42,196 nucleotides of DNA from contig NW_019773705.1 of assembly GCF_001039355.2 (NCBI RefSeq), forward strand, positions 6,909 to 49,104. The letters are read 5' to 3'. The position numbers and the translations under genes were made by a program. Positions 11,095-23,592 of the stretch are shown here, one piece after another. The DNA is from Lingula anatina (lineage: Eukaryota; Brachiopoda; Lingulata; Lingulida; Lingulidae). Each line of letters opens with the position of its first letter. Position 1 is the first letter of the stretch. The notes below the pieces were generated by a model. That model made no database searches and was not told the DNA's origin. It saw only the letters and a list, made by a program, of their open reading frames with translations.

Positions 11095-12656
11095 GTACTT
11101 GCTTGCTTTCTTGATTAGGATTCAATTGTAACAACACCGGTTTGCCAAGATAAGTCTCTGTGACACAATTTTAGTTTAGAAGCATATTTCCAACTAAAAA
11201 GAATTGTAATAAATCAAATAATGTATAAAAACAATTTCTAATATGTCAATTTAATAAGTAACCAGCATATATTTGTAATTCGTTTATTGTTGCTTTTAAC
11301 TTTGGCTTATCTTGGCTACAGGTGCTCGCAGTTCTATGTTGTTGCTGAACACCGAATGTTTACGGTAGTCCAGGGGAAATGGCAGCCGAATAAGGTTTCG
11401 GCTTAAGTACAAGCATGTAGCTAGTAGGGTAAGAATACAACTTATATTGCTTACTTTTATGAAAAACTATACACAGTGGCGTTTAATTGTGTTTGCAGTG
11501 CTCTTTTACTAAATTTTTAGACTTTTTTCATCGTTCTATCAAGGAGTTATAACATCTGTTATAACTCCTTGGTTCTATCAACTCGTTGTAAATATGAGTT
11601 TTCAAAATTATAATGCCAGGGACTTAAAATTTGGACACAGATAGCCACATATGTTATTATTAATAAACTGCGTGCATTTTATGTTATCTCATATCCATAT
11701 TCATATTTTAGTAAAACCATGTTTGCCAATTTTTCAGGAGATCATTTTTCAAATTACTAGTAAAATAAGCAAAAGTTGCCCAATTATACTGGGAGTAGAT
11801 GTACTAGTACAGCATATAATCCATGTGTTAGCACTCCTTTTAACAGTTTTTGTTGTGCTAACACAACGCACAATTTAAATTTTGGTTGTAGGATTTTCCA
11901 GCAGAGAAATATGTACCAATATGTGAAAGCAGTGTGAAGGATTTTTTGTCACATACGTATGTGCAATATGAGGAAAAAAACATTTTCATGCAATATCTTT
12001 CTTTTAAAGTCATTGTGTATGCTAGTTAAAAGCCTATAAGTCCTTGTTCATATCATCTATTATATACTAGTATATATATATTTTTGTTTATTGCCCTACA
12101 ACCCTTTCCCAACTTAAAAAGGCATAATAAAGAACCATGTCATTTAAAAAATATTGACATTGACCTAAATCATTTAATGAAAAATTGTGCAAACCATCAA
12201 ATTCACATGTGGGGCAGGTCAAGCAATGTTTTTTGAGTCAAAGAAAATTGTTTTATTTTCCTCAACAAAAATTGAATTTGGCTAAAAAATCGTGTATAGA
12301 ATACCCTTAAACATATCTGTCATGGCATGAGGTTTAAATTGATGAAATTAGTCGTAATAAAAAAAATGATAGGGCAAGTAATTTTTGATGAGATCAAGTA
12401 AACTCCAGCCAATGCTGCCTTCAAGCAACAAAATTAGTTAGGTTTATGCTGTTTATAGTTTTTGAGTCCGATAGATGAAAAAATTCATATCACATAACAG
12501 TAACATTCAAGTTTTTCTTTCTTATGTATCTATTTAATATTATTAAAGGTGCTGTAGAAGGAAAATATCTGATATACTGCAGTACATGTGCTGCACTGTA
12601 TTGTACTCTATGAAGATTTTATTCTCTCCAGTTAATCAGTAAAAAAAACTGTCAAG
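11095..12656. promoter_or_regulatory. Divergent intergenic region, NOSIP to CH/ankyrin gene
   Basis: No coding sequence is supported. The two neighbouring genes are transcribed away from each other, so both promoters should lie here. The CH/ankyrin start codon is preceded by a possible acceptor (TTCTCTCCAG at 12622-12631), implying at least one upstream noncoding exon that I cannot place. The rest is AT-rich with short TA runs (about 12061-12082). The only notable structure is the hairpin at 11533-11580. Confidence 0.45.
11533..11580. repeat. Perfect 13-bp hairpin flanked by 9-bp direct repeats
   Basis: AAGGAGTTATAAC (11541-11553), a 4-base loop ATCT, and GTTATAACTCCTT (11558-11570) form a perfect hairpin. 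It is bracketed by GTTCTATCA at 11533-11541 and at 11572-11580, which looks like an insertion of about 30 bp with its target duplication. It lies between the NOSIP promoter and the CH/ankyrin gene. Confidence 0.75.
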
Positions 12657-15600
12657 ATGTCTCTGAAGACTCGCATCCATGGGTTCACAGCCTGGGTGAA
12701 TCTAAGGCTGAAACCATATGATATCCTAATGAACAATGTTATCATGGACTTGCTGACTGGAACAAATCTCAAACTGCTGGTTGAAAGCATGACTGGAAGA
12801 GAGATGAAAAATGTCAAAAGTTTTGATGGGTAAGTTAAAGCTACATTTAATTGTACTTTGCAAATGTATTTTCTCTCTCTCTTTACTAAGTGGTATAAGT
12901 AATATACAGTAGATGATATTGATAAACAATTCTCTTTTTTCAGGTTGACTCAGCAACAGAAAATAACACGAGCTGAATGGGTTGTCAAGGAATTAAAAGC
13001 ATGGTAAGTTAAACTTGATCAATATATTGGTTAAGAGTATTGTTATCTTAGTAATCAAAAGCAGTTTTATCCATTTTGACATTATTATTATAATATTGAG
13101 CAGTACGGGATTATATGCAGAATATGAACATGGACAACAAGAACCTCCAGCTTGGAGGCAGTTAAAGACTTGCATCTTTCTTGTAACAATAGATAGATGA
13201 ATTTTAAAGCAAAACACACTTTGCATCCGTTTAAAGTTTGTTCTGTTATTACAGTAAACTAGTTCCTGAAGATGTCTATGTAGATGCCAGACTTTTTGCC
13301 ATGAGAGGTGCTGATCAGGTGAGGGGATGATGGCAACATTAAATGTGTTTGATGAACAAAAAGCTTTTTTTACTACTCTAGACCATGTTTTACACTCTAT
13401 GCACAAGTTTTGTCTAAGCAAGTGGTTTTAAACTTTGGTAAACTTTGTGGAAGTTTCATATGTGTGACATATGTTTTTACTGTTGAATTTCTCTGAAATG
13501 TTAATTTAAGGACCAAAAAATTAATTTTTTTTAACTTCAGAGATATTTTAAAAGGTGTATCACTATGTAACATTGTATTCTAGGTTTTTGACTTACTCTG
13601 GCGCCTGGTCAGTCATGACATTTGGTTTGTTTGGGAGAGAGCAGAGTACCTGCAGCATGCAGAAGACCAGGTGTTAGTAGCTGTCCCTTTTAAGGTAAAA
13701 ATGGATATGCTGTCAAAATTTTGTCATTTAACATTTACTTATAGCCTATTTATTACTCAACTGATGTGAAGTAACAATCACCATATGTGATTCAAGTGCA
13801 AGGCATACATGTAAGTATACATGATTAGTCGTTCCTGTAAACAGTCAACTGATAAAAATTGATTGACAAGTAAAATATGATGCTTAATTTTATCTGCAGT
13901 GGACACCTGAGCCCCCTCCAAAGAAAAGGAAGAAGACTAAAGTAAAGCAGTCATTGCTGTCAGGATTTGGTGCAGCATCCTTGGTTCAGGAAGACCTCAA
14001 TGATGATGTAAGAGATTTGTTTTTGATATAGCAGTAGCTTCTTATTTGCAAAATAAAGATAAATTTCAATGTTTTCAAGATTTTTGTTGTAATTTTCCAC
14101 AAAAAGTAATTCAGTAAGAGAGACCTTGTTTTGCCCTGAATAATTATAATCTATTGTATATAGGCACAACAAAGAAAGCCTGTAAGTGATTATTTCCAAT
14201 AATTTTATTCTGATAGCAAGATGAAATGGTCCCAATAATGATATTGATATTTATTTGTTATACAGGCTCCTGATCCAAATGAATACTATGACCCCTTTCC
14301 TGGCTCAGATATCATGAAACAACTAAAACCTAAGAAGATTGATCCCAAGAACTACCCAGCACCTGATGACTGCATACTTGAAATGGTCAATGCACATCTC
14401 AATGTGAGTGTCAGGCTTTTGATTCAAATTGCTCCCAGAAAACTATTATTTTTGATGCATTGTTCCAGCCTCAATGGTTTTTCAGTTTAGAACTTTTTAG
14501 ACAGTAACCTACAGTATTCAGAATTGATACAAGTTGCAGTCTATATGTTGAACAGCTTAAGCTGGCTTGATAATTTAGCATTAAAATCGTATGTGTTTTC
14601 ATCTTTTCCAGATGAGTAAGGATGGGAAGAAATTGAAGTGCATAGTGAGTTGATAAATTACATTTGAATAGATGATGTCTCTGATAATAATAGTATTGAC
14701 AAAAATGGTAATCTGTCTTCATTTAAACTTTTTGGCAACTGCTTGTCAGTAATACCTCAGGTAATCAGAAGTTTTTGCAGCTCCACAAAATTTGCTTATG
14801 AACCATTGACTATCAAAAACTTTGGTCACACTTTAATATTCTTATCAGTTATTTTGATAACCATTTAGAGTACAAGGTCAGTCAGTTAAAATAAAATTAC
14901 AAAGTCTCATTTAAAAATTAAAGGGACCTTTGGCCTAATATCAACCAACCTACATTTTAAGTTTTTCATTGATCTTGTACAGATCGTCATACTGCATGAG
15001 ATGAAGGATATAAAAATACAAAAGCACATATATTTCTGGGCTGACATTTAAGTAGGTATTTGAATAATGAATAAAAGCACTTACACATGTCTTCATCTAA
15101 TGTAAACTCTCCTTTTTTGCATTCACTCTCTTTATGTAAATATAACTAAAAGCTATATGATGTATATCTTTAGAGTGTGGATGACCTCATGGACAGCCGT
15201 GTTCTTTGTGCGCTGGTCAACTCTTTTGTACAGGATACGTTTACACCAGAAGTTTTGCTCAATGACAGGTAAGTGAATGATTTTGAAAGTCCCATTGGTT
15301 ATTTGTATGCAATCATTATTTAAGGAATAATTTCACATTACAACAAAATTGTAGTTAATATGATCTTGCTTTCAAAGAAATGAAAAAGATAGATAATATG
15401 AGTTTATTTAAGTTACTGGTTCCATCATTTTATATATCATATATATGTTCATTTTATTTGTAAAGGTGGACTATGAACTTGTGCTTAAGGACAGCAGAAA
15501 AGATGTTTTATACTGAAACTCCCTTCGATTCTGAAGACTTGGCTGAGGTGGGTATTTTGTAACAAATTTTCTTCAGAGTATGATCACAAAGCAAGCACTA

Positions 15601-18600
15601 TTTTATTTTTTACTGAAATGATAATAGGTGAAAATGAAGCTGTAGATGCACATAAAATATTTGTAACGTGACAGGAAACTTAAAATGATTTTAGAAAGTA
15701 GTTAAATGGGCTTACACCATTCCACTAACAGTTTTCATGTTTTTAGGGAGACCCTATGGCTGTGTGTGCCTATTTTGCATTCTTCTTTATGGTTGGCTAC
15801 AAATTTAGGCAGGCCAAGGCAGTTGTCAACAGAATAGTAAGGACACTTTTTTCTCTCTGTTATAACACTGTACTACAATTTTTAAACACTTATATCTAGC
15901 CATTTGAAATCAGTTACTAAAGAGTATTTATACATGTAAATATATTTTATATAAAAACTGGACCATATTTAGATTTTATATAGATTAAATCAAAGTTTAA
16001 GATGCCCTGAGAAATCCATATTCAGTGTCCCATTTGTAAGAGAATCAATTTTCTCACTTTTAGAGTTTACAAATGGTCTTTTCAGAGACTTTTTTTTGTT
16101 ACTATATCTTATATTAATTGTAATTGTGTCAACTCAATTTACAGGAGTGGCTGCATCGACTTATTCGTGAAAACAATCATGAAATGGATGAACTGGCCAC
16201 TGTGGCTACCAACATACAGGAACTGAGGAGGAAGAAAGATCTGAAACAGAAATTACAGATGTACAATGATGGTAAGATTTTATTTTTGAATCAATTGTCA
16301 AACCTTCAAATTAATTTCTTTTAATAAAGATATTTTATTACTTGTAAGGGAGGTGTTTACTTCTGTGTTCTCTCTATGTATCTGAAATGGCTCTCTTGAA
16401 TATGTTATTGTGTGACCCAGTAGCAATGTCTTAGTAACTGTCAATGCTCAGTGCTTGGTACACGTATAGAAATATGTTATGGTAGATTTACATTTCTATT
16501 GACTGGGCTTGTACATGTCCATTGCACATCTCCCAGTATATAATGCATACATTTTTCTGCAGAAATTGGAAGGATTCAAGACATGTTTGATCTAGAGTAC
16601 TGCAGAAAATGGCTTGATCATGCCATAAAGGTTCAGAAAGAGGTACGTATTTTCATTCATTTATTATTTGCCATCATCATTAACTATGTCATATATGAAC
16701 AATAATAAACTATTTTCTAAAGCAAAACATAAATTAAAAAAAGTATTTACAAACAAGGAAGAAGACATATATTAACAAATGCAAAAAAAAAGTTTTAAGT
16801 GATTTACCTGCATAAATACAGTGCAAAATACTTTTAATTTCAGACTCACAAGCTGATCTGGACCAAAATGAAGGAAAAATTTGAAACTTTGCCAGTTCCA
16901 AGAAACATTTCTATCAATGACCTTTGCTTGTCATTGTCTATCAATTTGGTAAGATTATCAAATTGATTGTGCTGTTTTGAAAACCCTAAATTTGTTATTA
17001 TTTCTCAATTTCTCAATTTTGTACAACTTGTTTGAGCACAGTGTTTATGCTAATTGGATAGATATGCAAATCTTTAACATGAAAACAATAGAGCAACATG
17101 GCAACATAGGGCTATGTATAGTGAAAACCTTTAAGTGTATCGATTAGATTGTTATTAATTTTGATAATTTCAGAGCCTGACTTTTGGCAGTGCATTTTAT
17201 CTCAGTAACAACAAAGAACAAGTAAATGAGCTGAGAAAGATGATTTTAAGGAACAAGGAGACAGGAGAATACATTGAAGATTTCACTGCCAAGAATAAAG
17301 GTCAGTTTGAATTATATTTTATTGAAATTCTGAAATAAAGATATTTTGTTATATGATTATTTTCATTATTGGTTTAAATATTGTGTAATTATTGTATTTT
17401 TGGGTGGTGTTTAAAATTGGATTTTCCTTTTTTCAGAGCCAATTCGAAAGATACTCAGACTTCATGCATATGAAACAGTAGAAGTGAATCCAGAAAAATA
17501 TCCACAATATGATGTAAGTGATTTTTTAATAGTTTGAACAAAGCTTACAAAAATTCAATGGTCACCAGTTCAAGCAGTACTAAGACAGGTATCATGACAA
17601 TTTTTCCATACTGAAAATACTGAAAATATTAAACATCCTGAAAATGACAATGAGATGTTACTTTTACAGTAGAAGTGACTTGGGAAGCAGAATATATACT
17701 ACCTGTACATCACATATCAGCACATGTATTGATGATTTTTCAGATTTTCTTTGAAAGTCCATCAAGGAACAAAAGACTGGAGGCAGGCACTGAGTTTTTG
17801 TATCAGATTTTCCCAGGGACATTTGAACAGTGGCACAAACAAATGTTTAGGGCCATCAAGGAAAATGAAGTGGATTCTGTGAAAAAGATGGTGTTATTCT
17901 TCAGGAATACTCCTTCATTTATCAATGCAAGAGAGAAAACTACAGGCAACACTGCACTTCATATAGCTGCCAGATTTGGACAATATGTGAGTTTTGTCGT
18001 AAACAGCATCAGTCTGTTATATATTTATTAACATTATTCAGGTTGGGCTTTAGAAGGACAGGGGAAGTTGTCACCTCCTTGCTGTAGTCTCAAATACAAG
18101 ATATACCATTTAAAAAAAGAAAGCTCCTTGGGTGAATGTTGTTTCAACATGTGCAATATAAAATTTGAAAACCTGTATATGCCTAAATGTTTATAGTGAT
18201 CATTTGTTTGGTTTTTGAGAATTTTAATGATAATTTTAATGATAGTTTTTAAATAATCAATATTTGAGAAGATATTTACTTCATGCAGATTTTATTATAA
18301 TCTGCAGTAATTTTTATTGCCTTGAAGAACATAAATTATAATCATTGTATTTACCTGTACTTTTCTAAAAAAAGATTGGCATTTGGAGGATTACTTTTCC
18401 ATGAAAATGTTTCTTCGTTCTAGGAAATAGTCCAGTTTTTGTTGGAAAGCAATGCTAATATAGATGCCAGAAATGCTTACAAGTACACACCATTGTTCTC
18501 TGCTTTGGAGGGTGTACACAGGAGGGTGGGGCATGTAAGTATTGCTAGATGTTTTTAGTAGCATTGCTTAATAATGTAATAAAAATCAATAAAATTATTA

Positions 18601-21600
18601 ATCAGGACATTTAAAATAATTGTTTAACTAAGAGGTATTTATATGGCTTTTACTGTTTAACATCATTTCACAACTATTCTTAAAATTGTTGATAAATTCA
18701 TGCAAAGTTTGTTTGCACTTAATACATTGGCACATTTGTCATTCTAGTTACTTGTTGAATGTGGCTGTGATGTTAACAAGAGGAGCATTAAAGGTCTGAC
18801 TGCCTTTGAAACTGTGAAAAATGACGAGTTGAAAGATTATCTCATAGGTAAGAACTTTTTTGTTTGTGATGTACTTGAATCTCCAGATATTTTATTTGTC
18901 AAGATATAATTTTGTCATGGATGCAGTGCTGATTTTCCCAGAATTTAAGGTACCAACCCACATACAGATTGTACTGAAGTGAAAGTAATTATTCATTCCA
19001 GAGGCATATGAACACTACTCTGATGTAGTTCCTAAGATAATGGCAGGTGACCTGGAAGTTCTGGAGGAAGTTGTCAAAGATCACATCACTGGAGTCAGGC
19101 AACTGAACAGTCTACGCAGCAGGTGAGATGCAGGGTGTCCACATGGCACAGGTCGTGCAGTTTTATAATGCATTCCCTTTTTTCCTAAATCTGAAATCCA
19201 GGAAACAATTTCCTTGAATTCACCAATGAATTTACAGCTGCATCAGGCAGCTGTTTGCAATGGTACTCAGTACAATACGTGAAGTGAAGACTGCAGACCC
19301 TTTTATTATTATTATTAATTTTATTATTTTAACTCTATTTACAGGTGTGTCAATGGTAGCACCCTGATTCACACAGCAGCTTACTTTGGTGCAGTATCTA
19401 TAGTGAAGACCTTGCTCACCTTGAGAATGGATGTGGACCTTAGAGACTACAAAGGAGCCACACCACTTCACAGGTCACAGAATGTAGAGACAATGGAGGT
19501 CAGTTTCCTCTGAACAGTCTTAGGTCAAAATATGGGTTAAACCCTAAAATTATAACTTTGGATAACTTGTACCAAAAAGAGTTTATAAAGATATGCTGGT
19601 ATTGCCAATAGTTTGGAAAAAATGTTCATCAAGGCATTTGCAAAATTTTAATATTGAAATTTAAAAATTTTAATTTTAGAATTGAAATTTTAGATTTGAT
19701 GGAAACTTGAAAAGAGCATAAGGTAGGTGCAATAATATTACTGTAAAATCTCTGTGTATTTCCAGGTTCTGCTAGAGGCAGGAGCTTCAGTGAATGCAGA
19801 GGATCTGGAAGGTAACACACCTCTTCATGTGAAATGCTATGGAGAGACTGGCAAGGAGACACAGCTTGGATGTATAGAGCTTCTTTGTCAGAGTGGGAGT
19901 AAACTGGTGTCTAGAAACAATAGGGTAGGGATCCCATTTATAACTCTGCAAAGGTTTGAAAGTGATGGTTGTTTTTAAATGTGGTTTCAACATTGTCAGT
20001 GAAGATTTTATAAAATAATTTATCTGATATTTAAAAAATGCTCCTAAAAACAAAATATCAATTAAGTTTCAATTTAAAATTGTTCAAATTCCCATAACTT
20101 TAACTTCATTTTAGAAAAATAATTTTAACATATATCAAAAGATTCTTTATAAATTCTGATTGAAAATGATAAACCTGCCTGAAATTCTCCAGGGTTTGAT
20201 GCCAATCCACTGCTGTGCCATGCAGGGAAGAATTGATGCCATTCAGTTGCTGCTGGCAGCAGACAAGAAAGAAGAAATCAAGAAAGATCTCTCCAAAGAG
20301 GACCCAAAACTTCCACCCAGCTTGCCACACCTAGCAGTGGCCAATGACTGCATGGAGTGTGCTGAATGGTAAAGTGTTACTATGATTTAACTCCAAAGTT
20401 TTCATTAATTTTTATCACAATATAAAAAAATGCACATAATTTATGAAAATGGATTAGAATTCAAAAAAGATACTTATCTTTGTCTGAGATCAGTGGTAAA
20501 AAAATTAATGATTTATTTTACAGGTTGATTGAAAATGGATTTGAATTTAAAGAAGGAGAGCCAGACTTGCTAGTACAAAGAATTCTGGCTGAACAAGTGA
20601 AAGTGTGAGTAGAATAAGGAATTTTAAAATCTGATTACATTTTGATGTCATTCACTTTGTAGGATAAAGTATGTACTTTACAAGTCAACAATGTATTACG
20701 AGAAAGTGTAATATTTACTGACAGATTTTGATCATTATATCAAAACTTAATTGGAAATGAAATTTATTGTAAATATATAACCATTGATATCCTTTGTTTT
20801 AATTTTTTTCCAGTATTCAACAAGGAGAAGCTATTAAGTTTTTATTAGATCATGGAGCCTCAGCCAATCCAGTCTATCCTGGGGGAAACACGTAAGTTAA
20901 ATGTTGATACTTTCCACATTTTGTGACAAATACAACTTAATATCTCTACTGAAATCAGTGTGCACCCCTTCAGAGAGGTTGTTATATGTGAATATCAAAT
21001 TTGAAGTTGTGCATTTGACTAAGAGAATGCTGGCCTTGGTTTGATATTTGAATATCTTTTTCCGTTCAATTTCAGTGCCCTGCACTATGCTGCCAGTATG
21101 AGTCACTCCACAGAGATCCTGGAGTTGCTAATGGGTTATGGTGCCGAGGTGGATGCCCCTAACGAGGACCAAGCCACGCCTTTGTTCTTCTCCACTCAGT
21201 GCAACAACCAGAGTGCAGCCAGTGTGCTCATTGAAAATGGAGCTAACTACCGGTGGAAAAATGCTCAAGGTACACAGTGTTCAGTTATCACTTGAGAAAA
21301 AAGTGCAATTCTTATGGTTTGCCTTAATAGATTGTCTTTAACTGCAAAAAGGAATTAATACCTTGGCTGCAAAACGGTTATCATATTAAATCTGAAATAT
21401 ATGTCACTTTTATTATACATTTTTGCAGGACTGACAGCTTTTGATTGCATCCTGGACTTTGATGATTGGGTTGAGTGTGGCTACTTCAATGATGAGATAA
21501 GAGCTAGACTCAAAGGTAAATGATTAAAGTTAAACATTTAAATGCTATCAGTTTCCAATACCCCACACACAACATAATTCATATGCTTAGCTTGTTAACC

Positions 21601-22106
21601 TTGTCCAAGTCTATCAGCATAAATTCAGCCAATTGAATTTTTTTTACATGTGTAATTATACCGTTTTTTAATCCAGATAAAATATTTCCATCACATTTTA
21701 GTCAGTGCAATTTTGAAAAAATGATTTTACCAAAAGGAAAAAAAGAGAAATTAATCTAATCATAATATGGATTTCTTTTCTACTTGTAGCTTACAGTTTA
21801 AAACACACCAGAGATCTCATCCGTGCAATCAGCAAAAAGGTAAAGCATTCCGGTCCTATACGCCAACCACCACGCACGCCTGATCTCACGCGGCAGGCTT
21901 CCAACCTGAGTGGGCAAACACTGCTCCCTATCAGCGGAGGTTCCAATGCCCTTTGGTCAGCCAAGACCAGTGCATCTGCCACCACCCCGGCTGCCTCCCC
22001 GCGCCAGATTACCTCCCAGCTCTCTCTGAGAAGCCAGTCCTCACCAGGTCTGCTGCCTCCTCTGAAGTCTGCAGGTTCAGCTGCTGTGAAGTCTGCAGGG
22101 TCCTGA
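12657..22106 (+). CDS. Unnamed tandem calponin-homology-like plus ankyrin-repeat protein
   Basis: About 1,096 aa in 27 exons, frame-consistent throughout: 12657-12829, 12944-13003, 13255-13318, 13584-13694, 13900-14007, 14266-14403, 14612-14644, 15174-15268, 15466-15547, 15747-15836, 16145-16271, 16563-16642, 16844-16948, 17174-17300, 17437-17513, 17744-17986, 18424-18534, 18748-18847, 19002-19122, 19345-19498, 19766-19924, 20193-20368, 20524-20604, 20814-20891, 21076-21269, 21429-21515, 21790-22106. Residues 1-130 resemble a calponin-homology (CH) domain: FTAWVNLRL, LLTGTNLKLLVESMTG, VFDLLWRLVSHDIWFVWERA. A basic linker follows (PPKKRKKTKVK, about 143-152). A second CH-like region spans about 190-335. 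Residues 336-490 are charged and helical. About ten ankyrin repeats fill 515-1000 (NTALHIAARFGQYEIVQFLL; GATPLH; GNTPLH; NTALHYAASMSHSTEILELL). The tail is Ser/Pro-rich. CH domains usually bind actin or microtubules and ankyrin arrays bind proteins, so a cytoskeletal scaffold is inferred; I cannot name an orthologue. Confidence 0.88.
14164..14181 (+). other. Candidate 18-nt cassette microexon
   Basis: TATAG|GCACAACAAAGAAAGCCT|GTAAGT lies in the intron between 14007 and 14266. The 18 nt are in phase 0 on both sides and would add AQQRKP between the acidic LNDD and APDPNEYYD segments. The donor is a full consensus. The acceptor has a weak pyrimidine tract, so use is uncertain. Confidence 0.35.
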
Positions 22107-22128
22107 TGATATTCTGCTTGTGTTTTAG

Positions 22129-22215
22129 ATAGAAGACTATAAGCAGCAAACAGTCCTACAAAATGCTGATGCGATCAAAGCAGAAAAGAAGTTGATTGCC
22201 TCATTTCTGTCTTGA
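22129..22215 (+). CDS. Alternative C-terminal exon of the CH/ankyrin gene
   Basis: A donor, AAAAAG|GTAAAG, lies at 21839/21840 inside the last exon, and an acceptor, TGTGTTTTAG, ends at 22128. Splicing them (289-nt intron) joins phase 0 to an in-frame 29-codon segment, IEDYKQQTVLQNADAIKAEK then KLIASFLS and TGA at 22213-22215. This isoform would be about 1,036 aa. It would swap the Ser/Pro-rich tail of the unspliced form for a helical, charged tail. Both versions look coding-like, so alternative retention is inferred. Confidence 0.6.
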   Translation: MEDYKQQTVLQNADAIKAEKKLIASFLS

Positions 22216-22629
22216 AAAAAATTTGGACCTCTGTGAAATTGTTGCTCAGAGATCAGTACGAATTGAAAAGATCAATGTCATTATGAATGGATATTACAGT
22301 ACAGGGGCTGTACATGTATTTTATACCAAGACTATCAAGATTAACTATTTATAAGTATTTATATTTTTCAGTAGTTTTGCAGCTTGAAGATGGCATTGCA
22401 TGCACAATTTTATTTACAACATATTGAATATTTTGACCATTTACTAATTCTGTGCCTTTTACAGTGAATGCCGATTGTGATATGCAACTTTTATGTCAAA
22501 TTCATTGTACTGATGTATTTTAGAATCATTTATTGTAAACATTACCTAGTAATGGCTCTGTGATATTGCAGGTTTTGTATACTATACCTTTCTTATGTCT
22601 GTTGTATATCTGCATTTTGCTTATTTGTA

Positions 22630-22635
22630 AATAAA
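22630..22635 (+). terminator. Poly(A) signal of the CH/ankyrin gene
   Basis: AATAAA lies 415-520 nt after the two possible stop codons, at the end of an AT-rich 3' UTR and just before a stretch rich in A and T runs. Confidence 0.65.
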
Positions 22636-22639
22636 ATTT

Positions 22640-23592
22640 TAATTTGGAGATACATATTGTGAATTTTTAAAAAAAGGTGTAGTTAATATATTCCTGTTGC
22701 ATTATCAAAAAAAAAAAAAAATAATAATAAAAATAACAATGGAAAAAGGGTTCATTCAAAGTTTTAACATTTTTTATGGATGTTAAATTTTCTTGTTTTA
22801 TTAGGGAGAAAATATGTAATAGCTATCTGCCATCAGTGCTAAGAAAAACTTTACACAAAAAAATTTATTTCTAAAAAATTGAAAACTGCCTGTAACATTT
22901 GTACTCTTAGCATGCAAAATCCATGATTTCCTTTAAATCACCAATTACTATTATTCAATGATGTTTATTACACAATTTACTTGGAGAAAGTATGTTAAAG
23001 TGCTGAAAATGACTGATGTTCTTTAAAAAATGTTTATTTACATAATGCAAGGTTTGAAATTCTAGTTACTTTTACAAGAAGACTTCCTGGAATGCAAGTA
23101 TAATTCTACACAAACTGCCCATAAGACAATTAATTTTAAAATTTAATCATCAAGATTACGTTATTTAAAACTACAATCAAGAATAAAAACTATCACTAAA
23201 GGAAAACATCTTGTATAAAGCATATCAGTGGCTGAAATGCTTCCAAATGTGCATTTAATTCTACAGACAATTGAGGTGAATGATAAGGTGTCATATCAAA
23301 TTACACACCATTATCATTCAACTTTATCGTACAATATTTTATAAGATCAACCAAAAAGCAGGCATGACACATCATTACCTCTAGAGTTAAAAGGTAACCT
23401 GAAACCTACTTAAATGTGCAATGGTTGCATGGATAAATTTAGATGTTGGGTCATCCAAAAAGTTTTAAAAATGCATCTTGAAAAAGAAATGCTCAGACCG
23501 TTGTACAAATGCCTCCCCGTTTGGTCTTTTTTTAGCAGATGACCTGCATTTGATTGATACTGATGGCTTGTCCTTTTCTGGTGTCATTTCCT
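22640..23592. other. Convergent intergenic region / API5 3' UTR
   Basis: No coding sequence. The CH/ankyrin gene (+) and API5 (-) meet tail to tail. Minus-strand AATAAA signals (TTTATT on the plus strand) occur near 22866, 22967 and 23030 and could end API5. The minus-strand open frame reaching to 23465 is the API5 last exon read in a wrong frame past its true stop. Confidence 0.55.

Noticed and set aside
12993-13421. Minus-strand 142-aa frame
   Set aside because: It overlaps plus-strand exons of the CH/ankyrin gene and adjoining introns, and has no recognisable domain.
13949-13975. PIP-box-like QSLLSGFG in the CH/ankyrin linker
   Set aside because: It lacks the second aromatic residue of the QxxLxxFF motif; too weak to claim.
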